A stretch of 64,000 nt of DNA from an uncultured Eubacteriales bacterium (GTDB lineage Bacteria > Bacillota > Clostridia > Christensenellales > Borkfalkiaceae): NCBI GenBank assembly GCA_949288785.1, contig CASELQ010000003.1:62001-126000 (forward strand), given 5' to 3'. A model generated the notes under the pieces. That model worked only from the letters and a program-made list of their open reading frames with translations, was not told the DNA's origin and searched no databases. The translations under genes and the position numbers were made by a program. Numbering within the stretch: the stretch's first letter is position 1; every line of letters starts with the position of its first letter. Shown one piece after another: positions 8,640 to 17,262 of the stretch.

Positions 8640-9581
8640 ATGCGTAATAAAAAAGCGGTCGTTGGTAAGGTTAAGTCGGCGCTCACAATTCTCTTTATAT
8701 CGCTTCTGGGCTGCACGGGGATAATTTTTTCCGTGCTGTATATAGAGACTTTTTCGGCGGGGATAATATGCGATTATTCGCATATTATCATTGCTGCGGT
8801 AGCGGCGGTCATAAGCGTACTTACAATGCTTTCAATAATGTTTTTGCGCAATAATGCCAAACTGCTTTATAAACTATTTTTCATAGCGATTTTTTTGATA
8901 GCGGCGGCAATAACGGCCCTTTATCTGTTAAAGATATCGGGCTTTCTGGACAAAATGGACAGCGTGGAAGATTTAAGGCAATATGTATCGTCATACGGCA
9001 ATAATGCGGCGCTTATATTTATACTTATACAGTTTTTGCAGGTGGTGATGCTTCCTGTGCCGTCATTCGTAACCGTGGCGGCAGGGGTTTTGCTTTTCGG
9101 TCCGCTTAAAGGTGCCGTGTTCAGCTGCGCGGGAATAATATCAGGTTCCATAGCGGCGTTTGCCGTAGGCAGAGTTTTCGGGGTAAAAGCGGCAAAATGG
9201 TTGGTGGGAGAAGAAAATCTTGAAAAAGGGTTAAAGGCAATAAAGGGGAAGGATAAAATCGTGCTTATATTTATGTTTCTTTTTCCTTTTTTTCCGGATG
9301 ACGTGCTGTGCTTTGTTGCTGGAATAACCACGGTAAGCCCGTTCTTCTTTATTATAATGATCTTTATAACCAGGATCATTTCGGTATTCGCTTCGTCATA
9401 TTCCATGAATAACAGCCTTATACCGTATGATACCTGGTGGGGAATTGTGCTTTGGCTTTGCTTTTTTGCGCTTACGGTTGTGCTCACCGTGCTGATATAT
9501 AAAAAAGGGGACAAAATAGAAAGATATTTTAAAGAAAAATTTACAAAAAAGAGAAAAAGTAAGAAAATTACAGGCGATTAA
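8640..9581 (+). CDS. TVP38/TMEM64 (VTT domain) family membrane protein
   Basis: A 313-residue polytopic membrane protein of the DedA/TVP38 superfamily; some VTT proteins are linked to lipid scrambling or transport. About two N-terminal and several further hydrophobic segments are visible. The VTT core spans roughly residues 115-260 and includes QVVMLPVPSFVTVAAGVLLFG, GSIAAFAVGR and FPFFPDDVLCFVAG. The C-terminus is Lys-rich and presumably cytoplasmic. There is no ribosome binding site; the start follows a -10-like box directly. The molecular function here is not known. Confidence 0.85.
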   Translation: MRNKKAVVGKVKSALTILFISLLGCTGIIFSVLYIETFSAGIICDYSHIIIAAVAAVISVLTMLSIMFLRNNAKLLYKLFFIAIFLIAAAITALYLLKISGFLDKMDSVEDLRQYVSSYGNNAALIFILIQFLQVVMLPVPSFVTVAAGVLLFGPLKGAVFSCAGIISGSIAAFAVGRVFGVKAAKWLVGEENLEKGLKAIKGKDKIVLIFMFLFPFFPDDVLCFVAGITTVSPFFFIIMIFITRIISVFASSYSMNNSLIPYDTWWGIVLWLCFFALTVVLTVLIYKKGDKIERYFKEKFTKKRKSKKITGD

Positions 9582-9588
9582 TTATATT

Positions 9589-9605
9589 TTTATGTCTGAC
9601 ATAAT
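9589..9605. promoter_or_regulatory. 17-bp palindrome, copy 1 (ATTATGTCWGACATAAT family)
   Basis: TTTATGTC-T-GACATAAT has one mismatch to the perfect copy at 27856-27872. It ends 11 bp before the surE start codon. It is probably a protein-binding site rather than an RNA hairpin, because the arms are separated by a single base. Confidence 0.6.
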
Positions 9606-9616
9606 TTGGAAAACAT

Positions 9617-10357
9617 ATGAAAATTCTTTTATGTAACGACGACGGTATAGATAGCGGAGGCTTAAAAGCCCTTGCGGATATTCTTGCTGCAAAAAATCAG
9701 CTGCTTATAATCGCGCCGGACGGGAACAGGTCCTGCACATCTCATTCCCTTACGCTTTTTAAACCCGTGAAAATTACCGAAAATTTTGACTTTATGGATT
9801 GCAGGGCATATTCCATCTCCGGTACTCCTGCCGATTGCGTTAAAATAGGCTTTACGCTTTTTAAAGATTTTATGCCGGATATAGTAATTGCCGGCATAAA
9901 TAAGGGGCATAACCTCGGCTCCGACATACTGTATTCAGGCACGGTTGCGGCTGCTTTCGAGGGTGCTTTTTCGGGCGTAACGTCTTTTGCTTTTTCAGCA
10001 TATTCACACGGCGAGCACGATTTTTCGCTTTTTGCGGATTATGCGGACAGGCTGGTTACTTTTTTAATGCCTTATTCGGCTAAAGATACGGTATGGAATA
10101 TCAATTTTCCGGAATACGGCCTTCCCATAAAGGGTGTAAAGCCGTGTGTTTTGGGAAAATATGTTTATAACGACAGATATGTAAAAAATGACAGCGGCGA
10201 ATACGAAATAGTAAGTTCAATTACCGAAGCGGAAGATATTCCGCAAAATTCAGACGTATTTATGATAAAACAGGGGTTTATAACCGTTACTCCTTTGTTG
10301 CTTAACAGAACGGATAAGGGCATATTGCGGCTTATGGATACAGATATAAAACTGTAA
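9617..10357 (+). CDS. surE: 5'/3'-nucleotidase SurE
   Basis: A metal-dependent phosphatase acting on nucleoside 5'- and 3'-monophosphates, linked in other bacteria to stationary-phase survival. The 246-residue protein has the N-terminal metal site LLCNDDGIDSGG, GNRSCTSHSLT near residue 36, and INKGHNLGSDILYSGTVAAA near residue 95, all diagnostic. Only a weak GGAA precedes the ATG. A copy of the recurrent 17-bp palindrome lies right upstream. Confidence 0.95.
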   Translation: MKILLCNDDGIDSGGLKALADILAAKNQLLIIAPDGNRSCTSHSLTLFKPVKITENFDFMDCRAYSISGTPADCVKIGFTLFKDFMPDIVIAGINKGHNLGSDILYSGTVAAAFEGAFSGVTSFAFSAYSHGEHDFSLFADYADRLVTFLMPYSAKDTVWNINFPEYGLPIKGVKPCVLGKYVYNDRYVKNDSGEYEIVSSITEAEDIPQNSDVFMIKQGFITVTPLLLNRTDKGILRLMDTDIKL

Positions 10358-10669
10358 CAAAATTAGATCTGAGCGCTTGCTTTATTTTTATAATTTTGTA
10401 TAATTTATAGTGAATATTAAAAAAAACCGACATAATAGCCGAATGTGATATTGTAAATTTTTGAAAGCGGAAAATACGGTTATATATATTCTTTCCGGAT
10501 AAATTTGCCGCTTAGCGCACTGCAAGGAATAATTATTTTTAAGCGGTAAAGCGGGTTAAAGCAAAAATATCGGCAGGCGCAAGCCCCCCCCGGAGGAATT
10601 AAAAAACAGGCTCTTAAAACAACATTGTGAAAATAATAAACTACAATATTTACAGATTTTAAAAACAAA
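10358..10669. other. Intergenic stretch between surE and the flavoprotein gene
   Basis: This 312-bp stretch holds no convincing ORF. A promoter-like pair, TTGCTT (10377-10382), 16 bp, TATAAT (10399-10404), points toward the flavoprotein gene and would give a leader of about 260 nt. I recognise no riboswitch class or small RNA in it. No clear surE terminator is visible. Confidence 0.4.
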
Positions 10670-11893
10670 ATGCATAAAGTTATAATAGTTGGCGGAGGGG
10701 CCGCGGGAATGTTTGCCGCCGTTACGGCTGCAAGCAGGGGATGCGACGTTACTCTCCTCGAAAAAAACGAGAAATTAGGTAAAAAAATATACATAACCGG
10801 AAAAGGCAGGTGCAACCTTTGTAACGACGTTAATGCCGATGATTACATTAAAAACGTCGTTTCCAACCCGAGATTTTTATACAGCAGCATCAATACCTTC
10901 TCACCCGAAGATACTCAAAAGTTTTTTTCGGAGCACGGGCTGCGCCTGAAAATCGAGCGGGGAGGCAGGGTTTTCCCTTACAGCGATAAAGCCAGCGACG
11001 TAACCCGGACATTGGAAAAAGTCCTCAGGGAAAACGGCGTCAAAATACTTCTTAATACGCCCGTGAAGTCTTTGATTATCGAGAGCGGCGTTATACGCGG
11101 CGCTATTATTGGCGACGGAACGGAAATTAAATCTGATTCGGTTATCGTATGTACGGGAGGAATATCTTATCCGCTTACGGGCAGCACCGGGGACGGGTAT
11201 GCTTTTGCAAGGGCTGCGGGGCATAGTATAATTCCGTTAAGGCCCGCGCTTACGGGTATAGAACTGCGCGGAGATTCTTTTTTTCCTCTGCAAGGGCTTT
11301 CTCTGAAAAACGTAATGGCATCCGTATATGACGGCGATAAAAAAATATTTGATAAATTCGGCGAAATGCTCTTTACTCATTACGGAGTTTCCGGCCCCAT
11401 AATTTTATCCTGTTCCTCTATAATAAACAGAACGGATGTTGCCCGGCTTACTCTTTGCATAGATCTCAAGCCTGCCCTGGACGAAAAAACGCTGGATTCA
11501 CGGCTTGTAAGAGAGTTTACCGCAAACAGCGGTAAACATATAACCGCCGTAATGCGAACGCTCGTACCTCACTCGCTCGGGAAACCGCTGCTTAACGCCG
11601 CCGGCATTTCCGAAAGCACAAACTGCTCGGAAACAACAAGAGAACAGCGGTTAAAACTTGTATACGCCCTGAAACATTTTACATTTAAAATAAAGGGGCT
11701 TCGCCCGATTGAAGAGGGAATTGTTACCGCAGGCGGAGTATGCGTTAAGGAGGTAAATCCCAAAACCATGGAGAGCAGACTGGTTAAAGGACTGTTTTTT
11801 GCCGGGGAAGTACTGGATATAGATTGTTTTACCGGCGGATTTAACTTGCAGGCCGCTTTTTCCACCGGCTGTCTTGCAGGGCTAAACGCCTGA
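10670..11893 (+). CDS. HI0933/YhiN-family FAD-dependent oxidoreductase
   Basis: A 407-residue flavoprotein of the HI0933 (YhiN, BaiN-like) family. The N-terminal FAD-binding motif GGGAAGMFAAVTAASRG is followed by LLEKNEKLGKKIYITGKGRCNLCN, a strong family signature. The C-terminal EVLDIDCFTGGFNLQAAFSTG is the second FAD contact. Most members lack an assigned substrate; one relative (BaiN) has been linked to bile-acid steroid reduction, which cannot be transferred here. It is probably cytoplasmic. No Shine-Dalgarno sequence is seen before the ATG. Confidence 0.88.
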   Translation: MHKVIIVGGGAAGMFAAVTAASRGCDVTLLEKNEKLGKKIYITGKGRCNLCNDVNADDYIKNVVSNPRFLYSSINTFSPEDTQKFFSEHGLRLKIERGGRVFPYSDKASDVTRTLEKVLRENGVKILLNTPVKSLIIESGVIRGAIIGDGTEIKSDSVIVCTGGISYPLTGSTGDGYAFARAAGHSIIPLRPALTGIELRGDSFFPLQGLSLKNVMASVYDGDKKIFDKFGEMLFTHYGVSGPIILSCSSIINRTDVARLTLCIDLKPALDEKTLDSRLVREFTANSGKHITAVMRTLVPHSLGKPLLNAAGISESTNCSETTREQRLKLVYALKHFTFKIKGLRPIEEGIVTAGGVCVKEVNPKTMESRLVKGLFFAGEVLDIDCFTGGFNLQAAFSTGCLAGLNA

Positions 11894-11931
11894 TAAATTT
11901 TTGATTTTTAGTCTGAAAGCGGTTTTTTTGA

Positions 11932-11960
11932 TTGTTTTAGGAACAGTTTTCTGATATAAT
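11932..11960 (+). promoter_or_regulatory. Candidate sigma-A promoter of the cmk operon
   Basis: TTGTTT (11932-11937), 17-bp spacer, TATAAT (11955-11960). The transcript would start about 35 nt before cmk, whose ATG follows a GGAG ribosome binding site. Confidence 0.6.
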
Positions 11961-12001
11961 TTTTATTGCAGGATATTGAATAATCATATCGGAGCGTAAA
12001 T

Positions 12002-12667
12002 ATGAACAAAAAGATTACAATTGCTATTGACGGGCCTTCCGGCAGCGGCAAGAGCACCGTGGCAAAACGGCTTTCCAAGTTGCTTAACATATTGTATTTA
12101 GACACCGGAGCCATGTACAGAGCTACGGCTCTTAAAGCTATTTCTCTCGGAATAGACACGCTGAACGAAGAGAAAGTATCTGAATTTATAGATAACATTG
12201 ATCTCACGATCAAATATTCGGAAGGCGTACAGCATACCTTTTTAGACGGGAAGGACGTTTCCGACGCAATAAGAGAGCCTCAGGTGTCAATGGCGGCCTC
12301 CAATATTTCCAGTTTGAAATGCGTAAGGCTTAAAATGGTGGAGCTTCAGCGCAAGATTGCCGGGCAGACTTCGTGCGTGCTGGACGGGCGGGATATAGGT
12401 TCGTTCGTGCTGCCGGGCGCAGACTTTAAATTTTACCTGACCGCCGCCGTGAGCGTGCGAGCCGAACGGAGATATAAAGAACTGAAAGAAAAGGGCTTTA
12501 ACGTGGATCTGCAAGCGCTGCAAAAAGAGATCGAGCAAAGAGATTACAACGATTCGCACAGGGATTTTGCACCTCTTACGCAGGCAAAGGACGCAATTTA
12601 CATAGATACGTCCGATTTAAGCATAGATGAAGTTACGGATAAGATTTTAAGCGTTATAAGAGGTTGA
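12002..12667 (+). CDS. cmk: Cytidylate kinase
   Basis: Phosphorylates CMP and dCMP with ATP. The 221-residue protein has the P-loop GPSGSGKSTVAK, DTGAMYRA, GRDIGSFVLPGADFKFYLTA and the RDYNDSHRDFAPL segment. GGAG precedes the ATG. It is the first gene of cmk-plsC-ispH/S1, an arrangement known in clostridia. Confidence 0.95.
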   Translation: MNKKITIAIDGPSGSGKSTVAKRLSKLLNILYLDTGAMYRATALKAISLGIDTLNEEKVSEFIDNIDLTIKYSEGVQHTFLDGKDVSDAIREPQVSMAASNISSLKCVRLKMVELQRKIAGQTSCVLDGRDIGSFVLPGADFKFYLTAAVSVRAERRYKELKEKGFNVDLQALQKEIEQRDYNDSHRDFAPLTQAKDAIYIDTSDLSIDEVTDKILSVIRG

Positions 12668-12680
12668 AAAGTTTATTGAA

Positions 12681-13328
12681 ATGAACGGTTTTCAAAGGTT
12701 TGTTATAAAATTTATATCTCTTTTTTATCCCGTAAAATATTACGGACTTGAAAATATCCCCGAGGGCGGAGCCGTATTGGTTTCCAACCACTTAAGCCTT
12801 ATAGACAGCGTTTATTTAAGACGTATGTATATGGGGGAGATGTATTTTCTTGCCAAAAAAGAACTTTTCAAAAATAAACTTATGGGCAAAATCTTTAAAA
12901 GTTTCGGAGCAATACCCATAGACAGGGAAAAGCCGGAGCTTCGTTCTTTGCTTACGGCCGCGTCAGTTTTAAAAAAAGGAAGTAAATTACTGATATTCCC
13001 CGAAGGAACACGAAATAAAACCGGCACAACGGAACTTCAGCCCATAAAGAACGGTTCCGTAGTGCTTGCCGTCAAGACCAAAACGCCCATAGTTCCTATT
13101 ATGGTGTATAAAAAAGCACGCCTTTTCAGGCGCAATTATCTTATGATTGGAAAACCTTTTGATTTTTCGGAATTTTACGATAAAAAAATATCGCCTGTAG
13201 AGATAGAGAGTATGGATTCGGTGGTGAGAGAGCAAATGATAGCTCAGCAAAAAAGTTTCGCCCTCGTTCTTACGAACAGAAAGAAAAGCACGGGCGTAAA
13301 GAGGCAGAATGCAGATAGTAACAGGTAA
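12681..13328 (+). CDS. plsC: 1-acyl-sn-glycerol-3-phosphate acyltransferase
   Basis: Adds the second acyl chain in phosphatidic acid synthesis at the inner membrane face. This 215-residue PlsC-family protein has the catalytic NHLSLIDS (NHx4D-type motif) near residue 37 and the substrate motif FPEGTRNKTG near residue 107. The N-terminal segment is hydrophobic enough for membrane association. It follows cmk by 13 bp without a well-placed Shine-Dalgarno sequence, and its 3' end overlaps ispH by 20 bp, indicating coupled translation. Confidence 0.9.
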   Translation: MNGFQRFVIKFISLFYPVKYYGLENIPEGGAVLVSNHLSLIDSVYLRRMYMGEMYFLAKKELFKNKLMGKIFKSFGAIPIDREKPELRSLLTAASVLKKGSKLLIFPEGTRNKTGTTELQPIKNGSVVLAVKTKTPIVPIMVYKKARLFRRNYLMIGKPFDFSEFYDKKISPVEIESMDSVVREQMIAQQKSFALVLTNRKKSTGVKRQNADSNR

Positions 13329-15582
13329 ACACAGCGGGTTTTGTTTCGGCGTGAAGAGAGCGGTCGAAAGCGCGCTGAGCCTTTCCGGCAAAGGTAATTA
13401 TATTCTTGGCGAAATAATACATAACGAAAGCGTTAACGAAAAACTGCATCGGGCGGGGATAGTAAAAGTCGATTCGATAGACGACCCGCGACTTGTCCGC
13501 GGAGATACCCTTCTCATAAGAACGCACGGGGAAAAGAAAAGCACTTTCATAAAGGCCCGGGAAAAGGGGCTTAACATCATAGACTGCACGTGCCCGTTCG
13601 TAAGGGATATACAAAAAATAGTAGAAGAACATTATCTCAACGGTTATACCATAGTAATAATAGGTAACGGCAGCCACCCCGAAATAAAGGGCATAAACGG
13701 CTGGTGCGAAGATTCGGCCGTGATAACGGAAGACGGCGCCGTTTTATCCTCATTGACAGCCGAAAAAGTTTGTGTAGTTGTGCAGACTACCTTTTCCGAG
13801 AGGAAATTTGACGGTATTATTAAAAATTTTCACGTTGAAAGCGTGAAAACAGTTGATATTTTCAAAACAATTTGTTATACTACAACCAAGCGTCAAAAAG
13901 AAGCGGAAGCTATTGCAAAGTGCTGCGATGCGGTGATGGTGCTCGGCGGAGCCAACAGCAACAACACCGATAAGCTATTCGAAATATGCGCGGAGTTCTG
14001 CCCGAACGTGTTTCGTGTCGTCGATCTTACCGGCTTCGATTTTGAAAAAATAAAAAATTTTAATAAGGTAGGAGTTGTACTCGGCGCGTCGACGCCCGCA
14101 GAACAGCTTCAGGAGGTCATCTCAGGTATGGAGAAAGTTACAGAAGAGATCGTAACTACGGAAACTATCGGCACGGAAACAGGTAATGAAGAGCAGGTGC
14201 AGGCTGCCGAAACTGCTGCGGAAAGCACTTCCGCCGAACCCGAAACGCAGCCCGCAGAAGAACAGCCGGCGGAGGAAGCGGCAACCGTTGCAGTAGAGGC
14301 GGAAAAAGCCGATGAACCCGTTTCCGAACAGAAAGAAGACGCCGGTACTTCCGAAAAGTCCGAAATGGAGGCTGCGTTTGACAGTATCAAGCCGAGCAAG
14401 GACTTTAAGATAGGGCAAATCATCACCGCAAAGATTTCTTCGGTTAAGGACGACGGGTTGACCCTCTCTATGAACAACGCCAAAAAAGACGATTTTGAGC
14501 TTCCGAAAGAGGAGATGCTCGGCGAATATAATAAGGACGACTACAAGGATAAGGTGGGTCAGGAGATCCGCGTTATGGTTGTCGGGAAAAATCCCATAAA
14601 ATTCTCCGAAAAAGCCATGGAAAAGGTGCTGAAAGAAGAGGCTGAGATAGAGGAGATAAGAAACGGAAAGATCTTCGAAGCGCAGATAACAGGCACCAAC
14701 AAGGGCGGTCTTACCGGCAAGTACGGCAGTTATCAGGTCTTCGTGCCTTCTTCTCAGATAAAAATAGGTTACGTTCAGGATCTTGAAAAGTATGTAGGCA
14801 AAACCCTGAGGCTGAAAGCCGAAAAGGTTGAATCGAGAGGTTCGCGCCGCCAGATAGTAGGTTCGCAGAAAGTTATTCTGCTTGCCGAAAAAGAGGAAAG
14901 AGAAGCTATCCGCGCCGAAAAAGAAAAGGAATTTTTTGATAACGTCCAGCTGGGCGACGTGGTGCTCGGCACACCCGTAAGGTTTGCGTCTTTCGGCGCG
15001 TTTGTGGAAGTGAACGGGTTTGACTGTCTTGCCCACATTTCGGATCTTTCCTGGACGGGGTGCGAAAAATGTTCCGACGTGCTTGAGCTCGGAAAAACCT
15101 ATGAGTTCAAAGTTTTAAAGATAGATCCCGAAAGCAAGCGCGTTTCCATAGGATATAAACAGTTGCAGCCCAAACCCTGGGATTCCGTTGAAGAACGGTA
15201 TAAGGTGGGCGACGTAATAAAGGGCAAAGTAGTTAGGCTTGTGAGTTTTGGCGCGTTTGTCGAGGTTGAAAAAGGGATCGACGGGTTGGTTCACGTTTCC
15301 CAAATATCCAACGAATGGCTTGAAAATCCCGTAACCGCCCTTCAGGTAGGACAGGAGGTAGAGGCCAAAATCTTGGATATCAACCCCGAGAAAGAGAAGA
15401 TGACCCTTTCCATAAAAGCGCTTTTGCCTGAAATTGAAAAACCCGCAAAGAGCGATGACGGTAAAGGGAAGAAACGCGGCGCCAGAAAGGAAGAAGAGGA
15501 AATATCCGATTTGCACGAATGGAAGGATACGGAAAATTCCGGCGCATCCATAGCCGAACTTTTGGGCAATTCCGACAAGTAA
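13309..15582 (+). CDS. ispH: Fusion of IspH (HMBPP reductase) and ribosomal protein S1
   Basis: Residues 1-280 are IspH, the Fe-S enzyme that makes IPP and DMAPP at the end of the MEP pathway. Its three cluster Cys are visible in GFCFGVKRA (C12), CTCPFV (about 93) and CYTTTKRQ (about 189). Residues 285-355 form an Ala/Glu/Pro-rich acidic linker. Four S1 RNA-binding repeats follow at roughly 365-440, 453-525, 546-620 and 630-705, the last two being the best conserved (FGAFVEV, HISDLS, HVSQIS). The fusion is known in Clostridia. The start within plsC follows GAGG. No second start is needed to explain the S1 part. Confidence 0.95.
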   Translation: MQIVTGKHSGFCFGVKRAVESALSLSGKGNYILGEIIHNESVNEKLHRAGIVKVDSIDDPRLVRGDTLLIRTHGEKKSTFIKAREKGLNIIDCTCPFVRDIQKIVEEHYLNGYTIVIIGNGSHPEIKGINGWCEDSAVITEDGAVLSSLTAEKVCVVVQTTFSERKFDGIIKNFHVESVKTVDIFKTICYTTTKRQKEAEAIAKCCDAVMVLGGANSNNTDKLFEICAEFCPNVFRVVDLTGFDFEKIKNFNKVGVVLGASTPAEQLQEVISGMEKVTEEIVTTETIGTETGNEEQVQAAETAAESTSAEPETQPAEEQPAEEAATVAVEAEKADEPVSEQKEDAGTSEKSEMEAAFDSIKPSKDFKIGQIITAKISSVKDDGLTLSMNNAKKDDFELPKEEMLGEYNKDDYKDKVGQEIRVMVVGKNPIKFSEKAMEKVLKEEAEIEEIRNGKIFEAQITGTNKGGLTGKYGSYQVFVPSSQIKIGYVQDLEKYVGKTLRLKAEKVESRGSRRQIVGSQKVILLAEKEEREAIRAEKEKEFFDNVQLGDVVLGTPVRFASFGAFVEVNGFDCLAHISDLSWTGCEKCSDVLELGKTYEFKVLKIDPESKRVSIGYKQLQPKPWDSVEERYKVGDVIKGKVVRLVSFGAFVEVEKGIDGLVHVSQISNEWLENPVTALQVGQEVEAKILDINPEKEKMTLSIKALLPEIEKPAKSDDGKGKKRGARKEEEEISDLHEWKDTENSGASIAELLGNSDK

Positions 15583-15607
15583 ATAATAAACCCGAGAATT
15601 TTATGCG

Positions 15608-15647
15608 GCGCGCTGCATTCTGTTTTAGAGTGCAGCGCGCTTTTTTT
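15608..15647 (+). terminator. Rho-independent terminator of cmk-plsC-ispH/S1
   Basis: GCGCGCTGCA plus four more pairs (14 in all, one G-U) faces TGCAGCGCGC across a 5-nt loop and is followed directly by seven T residues. Confidence 0.92.
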
Positions 15648-15690
15648 ATGTAAAAATCGAATATCTGTAATATTTTTATTTCCGTCATGG

Positions 15691-15719
15691 TTCTATTCCG
15701 ATAATCTCAACAATACATT
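15691..15719 (+). promoter_or_regulatory. Candidate sigma-E promoter of the spoIIIA operon
   Basis: TTCTATT, 14-bp spacer, AATACATT resembles the sigma-E pattern (KMATATT, about 14 bp, CATACANT), with 5/7 and 7/8 matches. spoIIIA is a sigma-E regulon member in Bacillus. The box ends 7 nt before the ATG of spoIIIAA, which has no Shine-Dalgarno sequence. Confidence 0.45.
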
Positions 15720-15726
15720 TAAATAA

Positions 15727-16593
15727 ATGGATCTTGATTTTTTCCCGGACGAAATAACCGCCGCATTTAAAGCGTGCGATCTTTCCGACATATATGAAAT
15801 AAGGCTAAGGGCAGGCTTTCCCATACTCATGAAGGGAACGTCAAAAACCTATTACCTCGGAAAGCTCGGTAAAACCGTATATTTATCGGAAGGTTACGTC
15901 TGCACGAAAAAACTGATAGAAGAAACGTTAGGTACCGTTACCGAACGTTCGTTATATGCTTTTAACGATCAGATAAAACGCGGGTTTATAACAGCACGTG
16001 GCGGAATAAGGATAGGTATTGCCGGAGAATGCGTTACCGAAGGAGAGAAGGTAATTACCATAAAGAATATAACTTCCTTAAATATAAGAATTCCGCATGA
16101 AATAGAGGGTTGTTCTAAAGGGATATACGATACTATACTTAAAGACCGTCTTTTTAACACCCTGATAATTGCGCCGCCATCCATGGGAAAGACCACGCTT
16201 TTGAAAGATCTGGCAAGACGTATAGACAAAAGCGCAAGGGCTTCGGTACTTATCATAGACGAGCGCGAGGAATTTTTGCCGGTTGCCGGTATGAATACGG
16301 ATATTATAAGAAAATCGGACAAGCTTTACGCCTTTGAATACGGAATCAGGTCCATGGCGCCCGGAGTGATAATAACCGACGAATTATGCGGAGAGAAAGA
16401 CTGGCAATGCGCAAAAGCCGCGTCGGACAGCGGAGTTAAGATAATAGCAAGCATACACGGCGCCGGCATTTCCGATGTTTCCGGGAAAAAATTTTTCATA
16501 CCGGGAGTATTTGAAAGATACGTTTTGCTTAAAACCACGGGGTTACCCGGAATCACTGACAAAATTTATAATGAGGAACTTGCACAGATATGA
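15727..16593 (+). CDS. spoIIIAA: Stage III sporulation protein AA
   Basis: Cytoplasmic ATPase of the SpoIIIA-SpoIIQ channel that links mother cell and forespore, related to type II/IV secretion ATPases. The 288-residue protein contains Walker A PPSMGKTTLLKD near residue 150 and Walker B VLIIDEREE near residue 175. It opens the complete spoIIIAA-AH operon. The ATG lacks a ribosome binding site and lies just after a sigma-E-like -10 box. The stop overlaps spoIIIAB (ATGA). Confidence 0.95.
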   Translation: MDLDFFPDEITAAFKACDLSDIYEIRLRAGFPILMKGTSKTYYLGKLGKTVYLSEGYVCTKKLIEETLGTVTERSLYAFNDQIKRGFITARGGIRIGIAGECVTEGEKVITIKNITSLNIRIPHEIEGCSKGIYDTILKDRLFNTLIIAPPSMGKTTLLKDLARRIDKSARASVLIIDEREEFLPVAGMNTDIIRKSDKLYAFEYGIRSMAPGVIITDELCGEKDWQCAKAASDSGVKIIASIHGAGISDVSGKKFFIPGVFERYVLLKTTGLPGITDKIYNEELAQI

Positions 16594-17054
16594 GAACTTT
16601 TCTCGGTATTCTTGCGCTGATAGCAAGCGTTGTTATAAGCTATTTGTGGTCGAAAAAATACACCGAAAGAAAAAAGTTTTTCGGCGAACTCAAATCTTTT
16701 AACGAAAGCGTAAAAAAAGAAGTAATATTTTCGCGGAAAACCCTTTTGGAGCTGATAAAAAAACTTGACGGAGAAACCCGTTTTTCAAGATATATCGGCG
16801 CCGCGATGACAAACACTAAAGACGCGGAAACCTGTCTTACGGATATAAACCCGGCGGAAAAACAGTTCCTTGCAGATTATATCAGGGGAATAGGCGGGGG
16901 CGATGCGGAAACGCAAAAAAAATATCTTGAAGTGGCAGAGAAAGACATAGAAAAGTTTTATTCCGCCGCTACGGAAGAGGAAAAAAAATATCGCCCGCTT
17001 TGCATAAAACTGGGGTTTCTGTTCGGCCTTATAATGCTTATCATACTGTTGTAG
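16590..17054 (+). CDS. spoIIIAB: Stage III sporulation protein AB
   Basis: A 154-residue protein with hydrophobic segments at both ends (residues 1-18 and about 140-154) and a charged helical middle, the usual SpoIIIAB layout. It resembles GspF-type membrane platform proteins of secretion systems. It is needed for the SpoIIIA complex and engulfed forespore development. It is coupled to spoIIIAA by a 4-bp overlap, with spoIIIAC 8 bp downstream. Confidence 0.9.
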   Translation: MRTFLGILALIASVVISYLWSKKYTERKKFFGELKSFNESVKKEVIFSRKTLLELIKKLDGETRFSRYIGAAMTNTKDAETCLTDINPAEKQFLADYIRGIGGGDAETQKKYLEVAEKDIEKFYSAATEEEKKYRPLCIKLGFLFGLIMLIILL

Positions 17055-17062
17055 GTAATAAA

Positions 17063-17260
17063 ATGAGTGTAGACGTAATATTCAAGATAGCGGCAATAGG
17101 AATACTGATAGCCGTAATAACGCAGGTATTAAAAAAGAGCGACAGAGACGATATAGCCACGCTTGTTGCGCTGGCGGGGCTTATCATAGTGCTTACGCTT
17201 GTTATAAACATGATAAGCGAATTATTCGATACCATTAAAAATATATTTAACTTTTACTGA
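17063..17260 (+). CDS. spoIIIAC: Stage III sporulation protein AC
   Basis: A 65-residue membrane protein with two transmembrane helices, matching the family length. The start at 17063 (MSVDVIFKIAAIG) is preferred to one at 17000, which would run deep into spoIIIAB. The motif ITQVLKKSDRDDIATLVALAG is typical. It is part of the SpoIIIA assembly in the mother-cell membrane. Only a weak ribosome binding site is seen. Confidence 0.92.
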   Translation: MSVDVIFKIAAIGILIAVITQVLKKSDRDDIATLVALAGLIIVLTLVINMISELFDTIKNIFNFY

Positions 17261-17262
17261 AA

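Noticed and set aside
14122..15036. 304-codon open frame antisense to the S1 part of the ispH fusion.
   Set aside because: Composition reflects the opposite strand of the Lys/Glu-rich S1 coding region; no domain recognised.
13600..15580. Separate internal start for an independent rpsA.
   Set aside because: The frame is continuous and no strong ribosome binding site with a start codon is seen at the linker.
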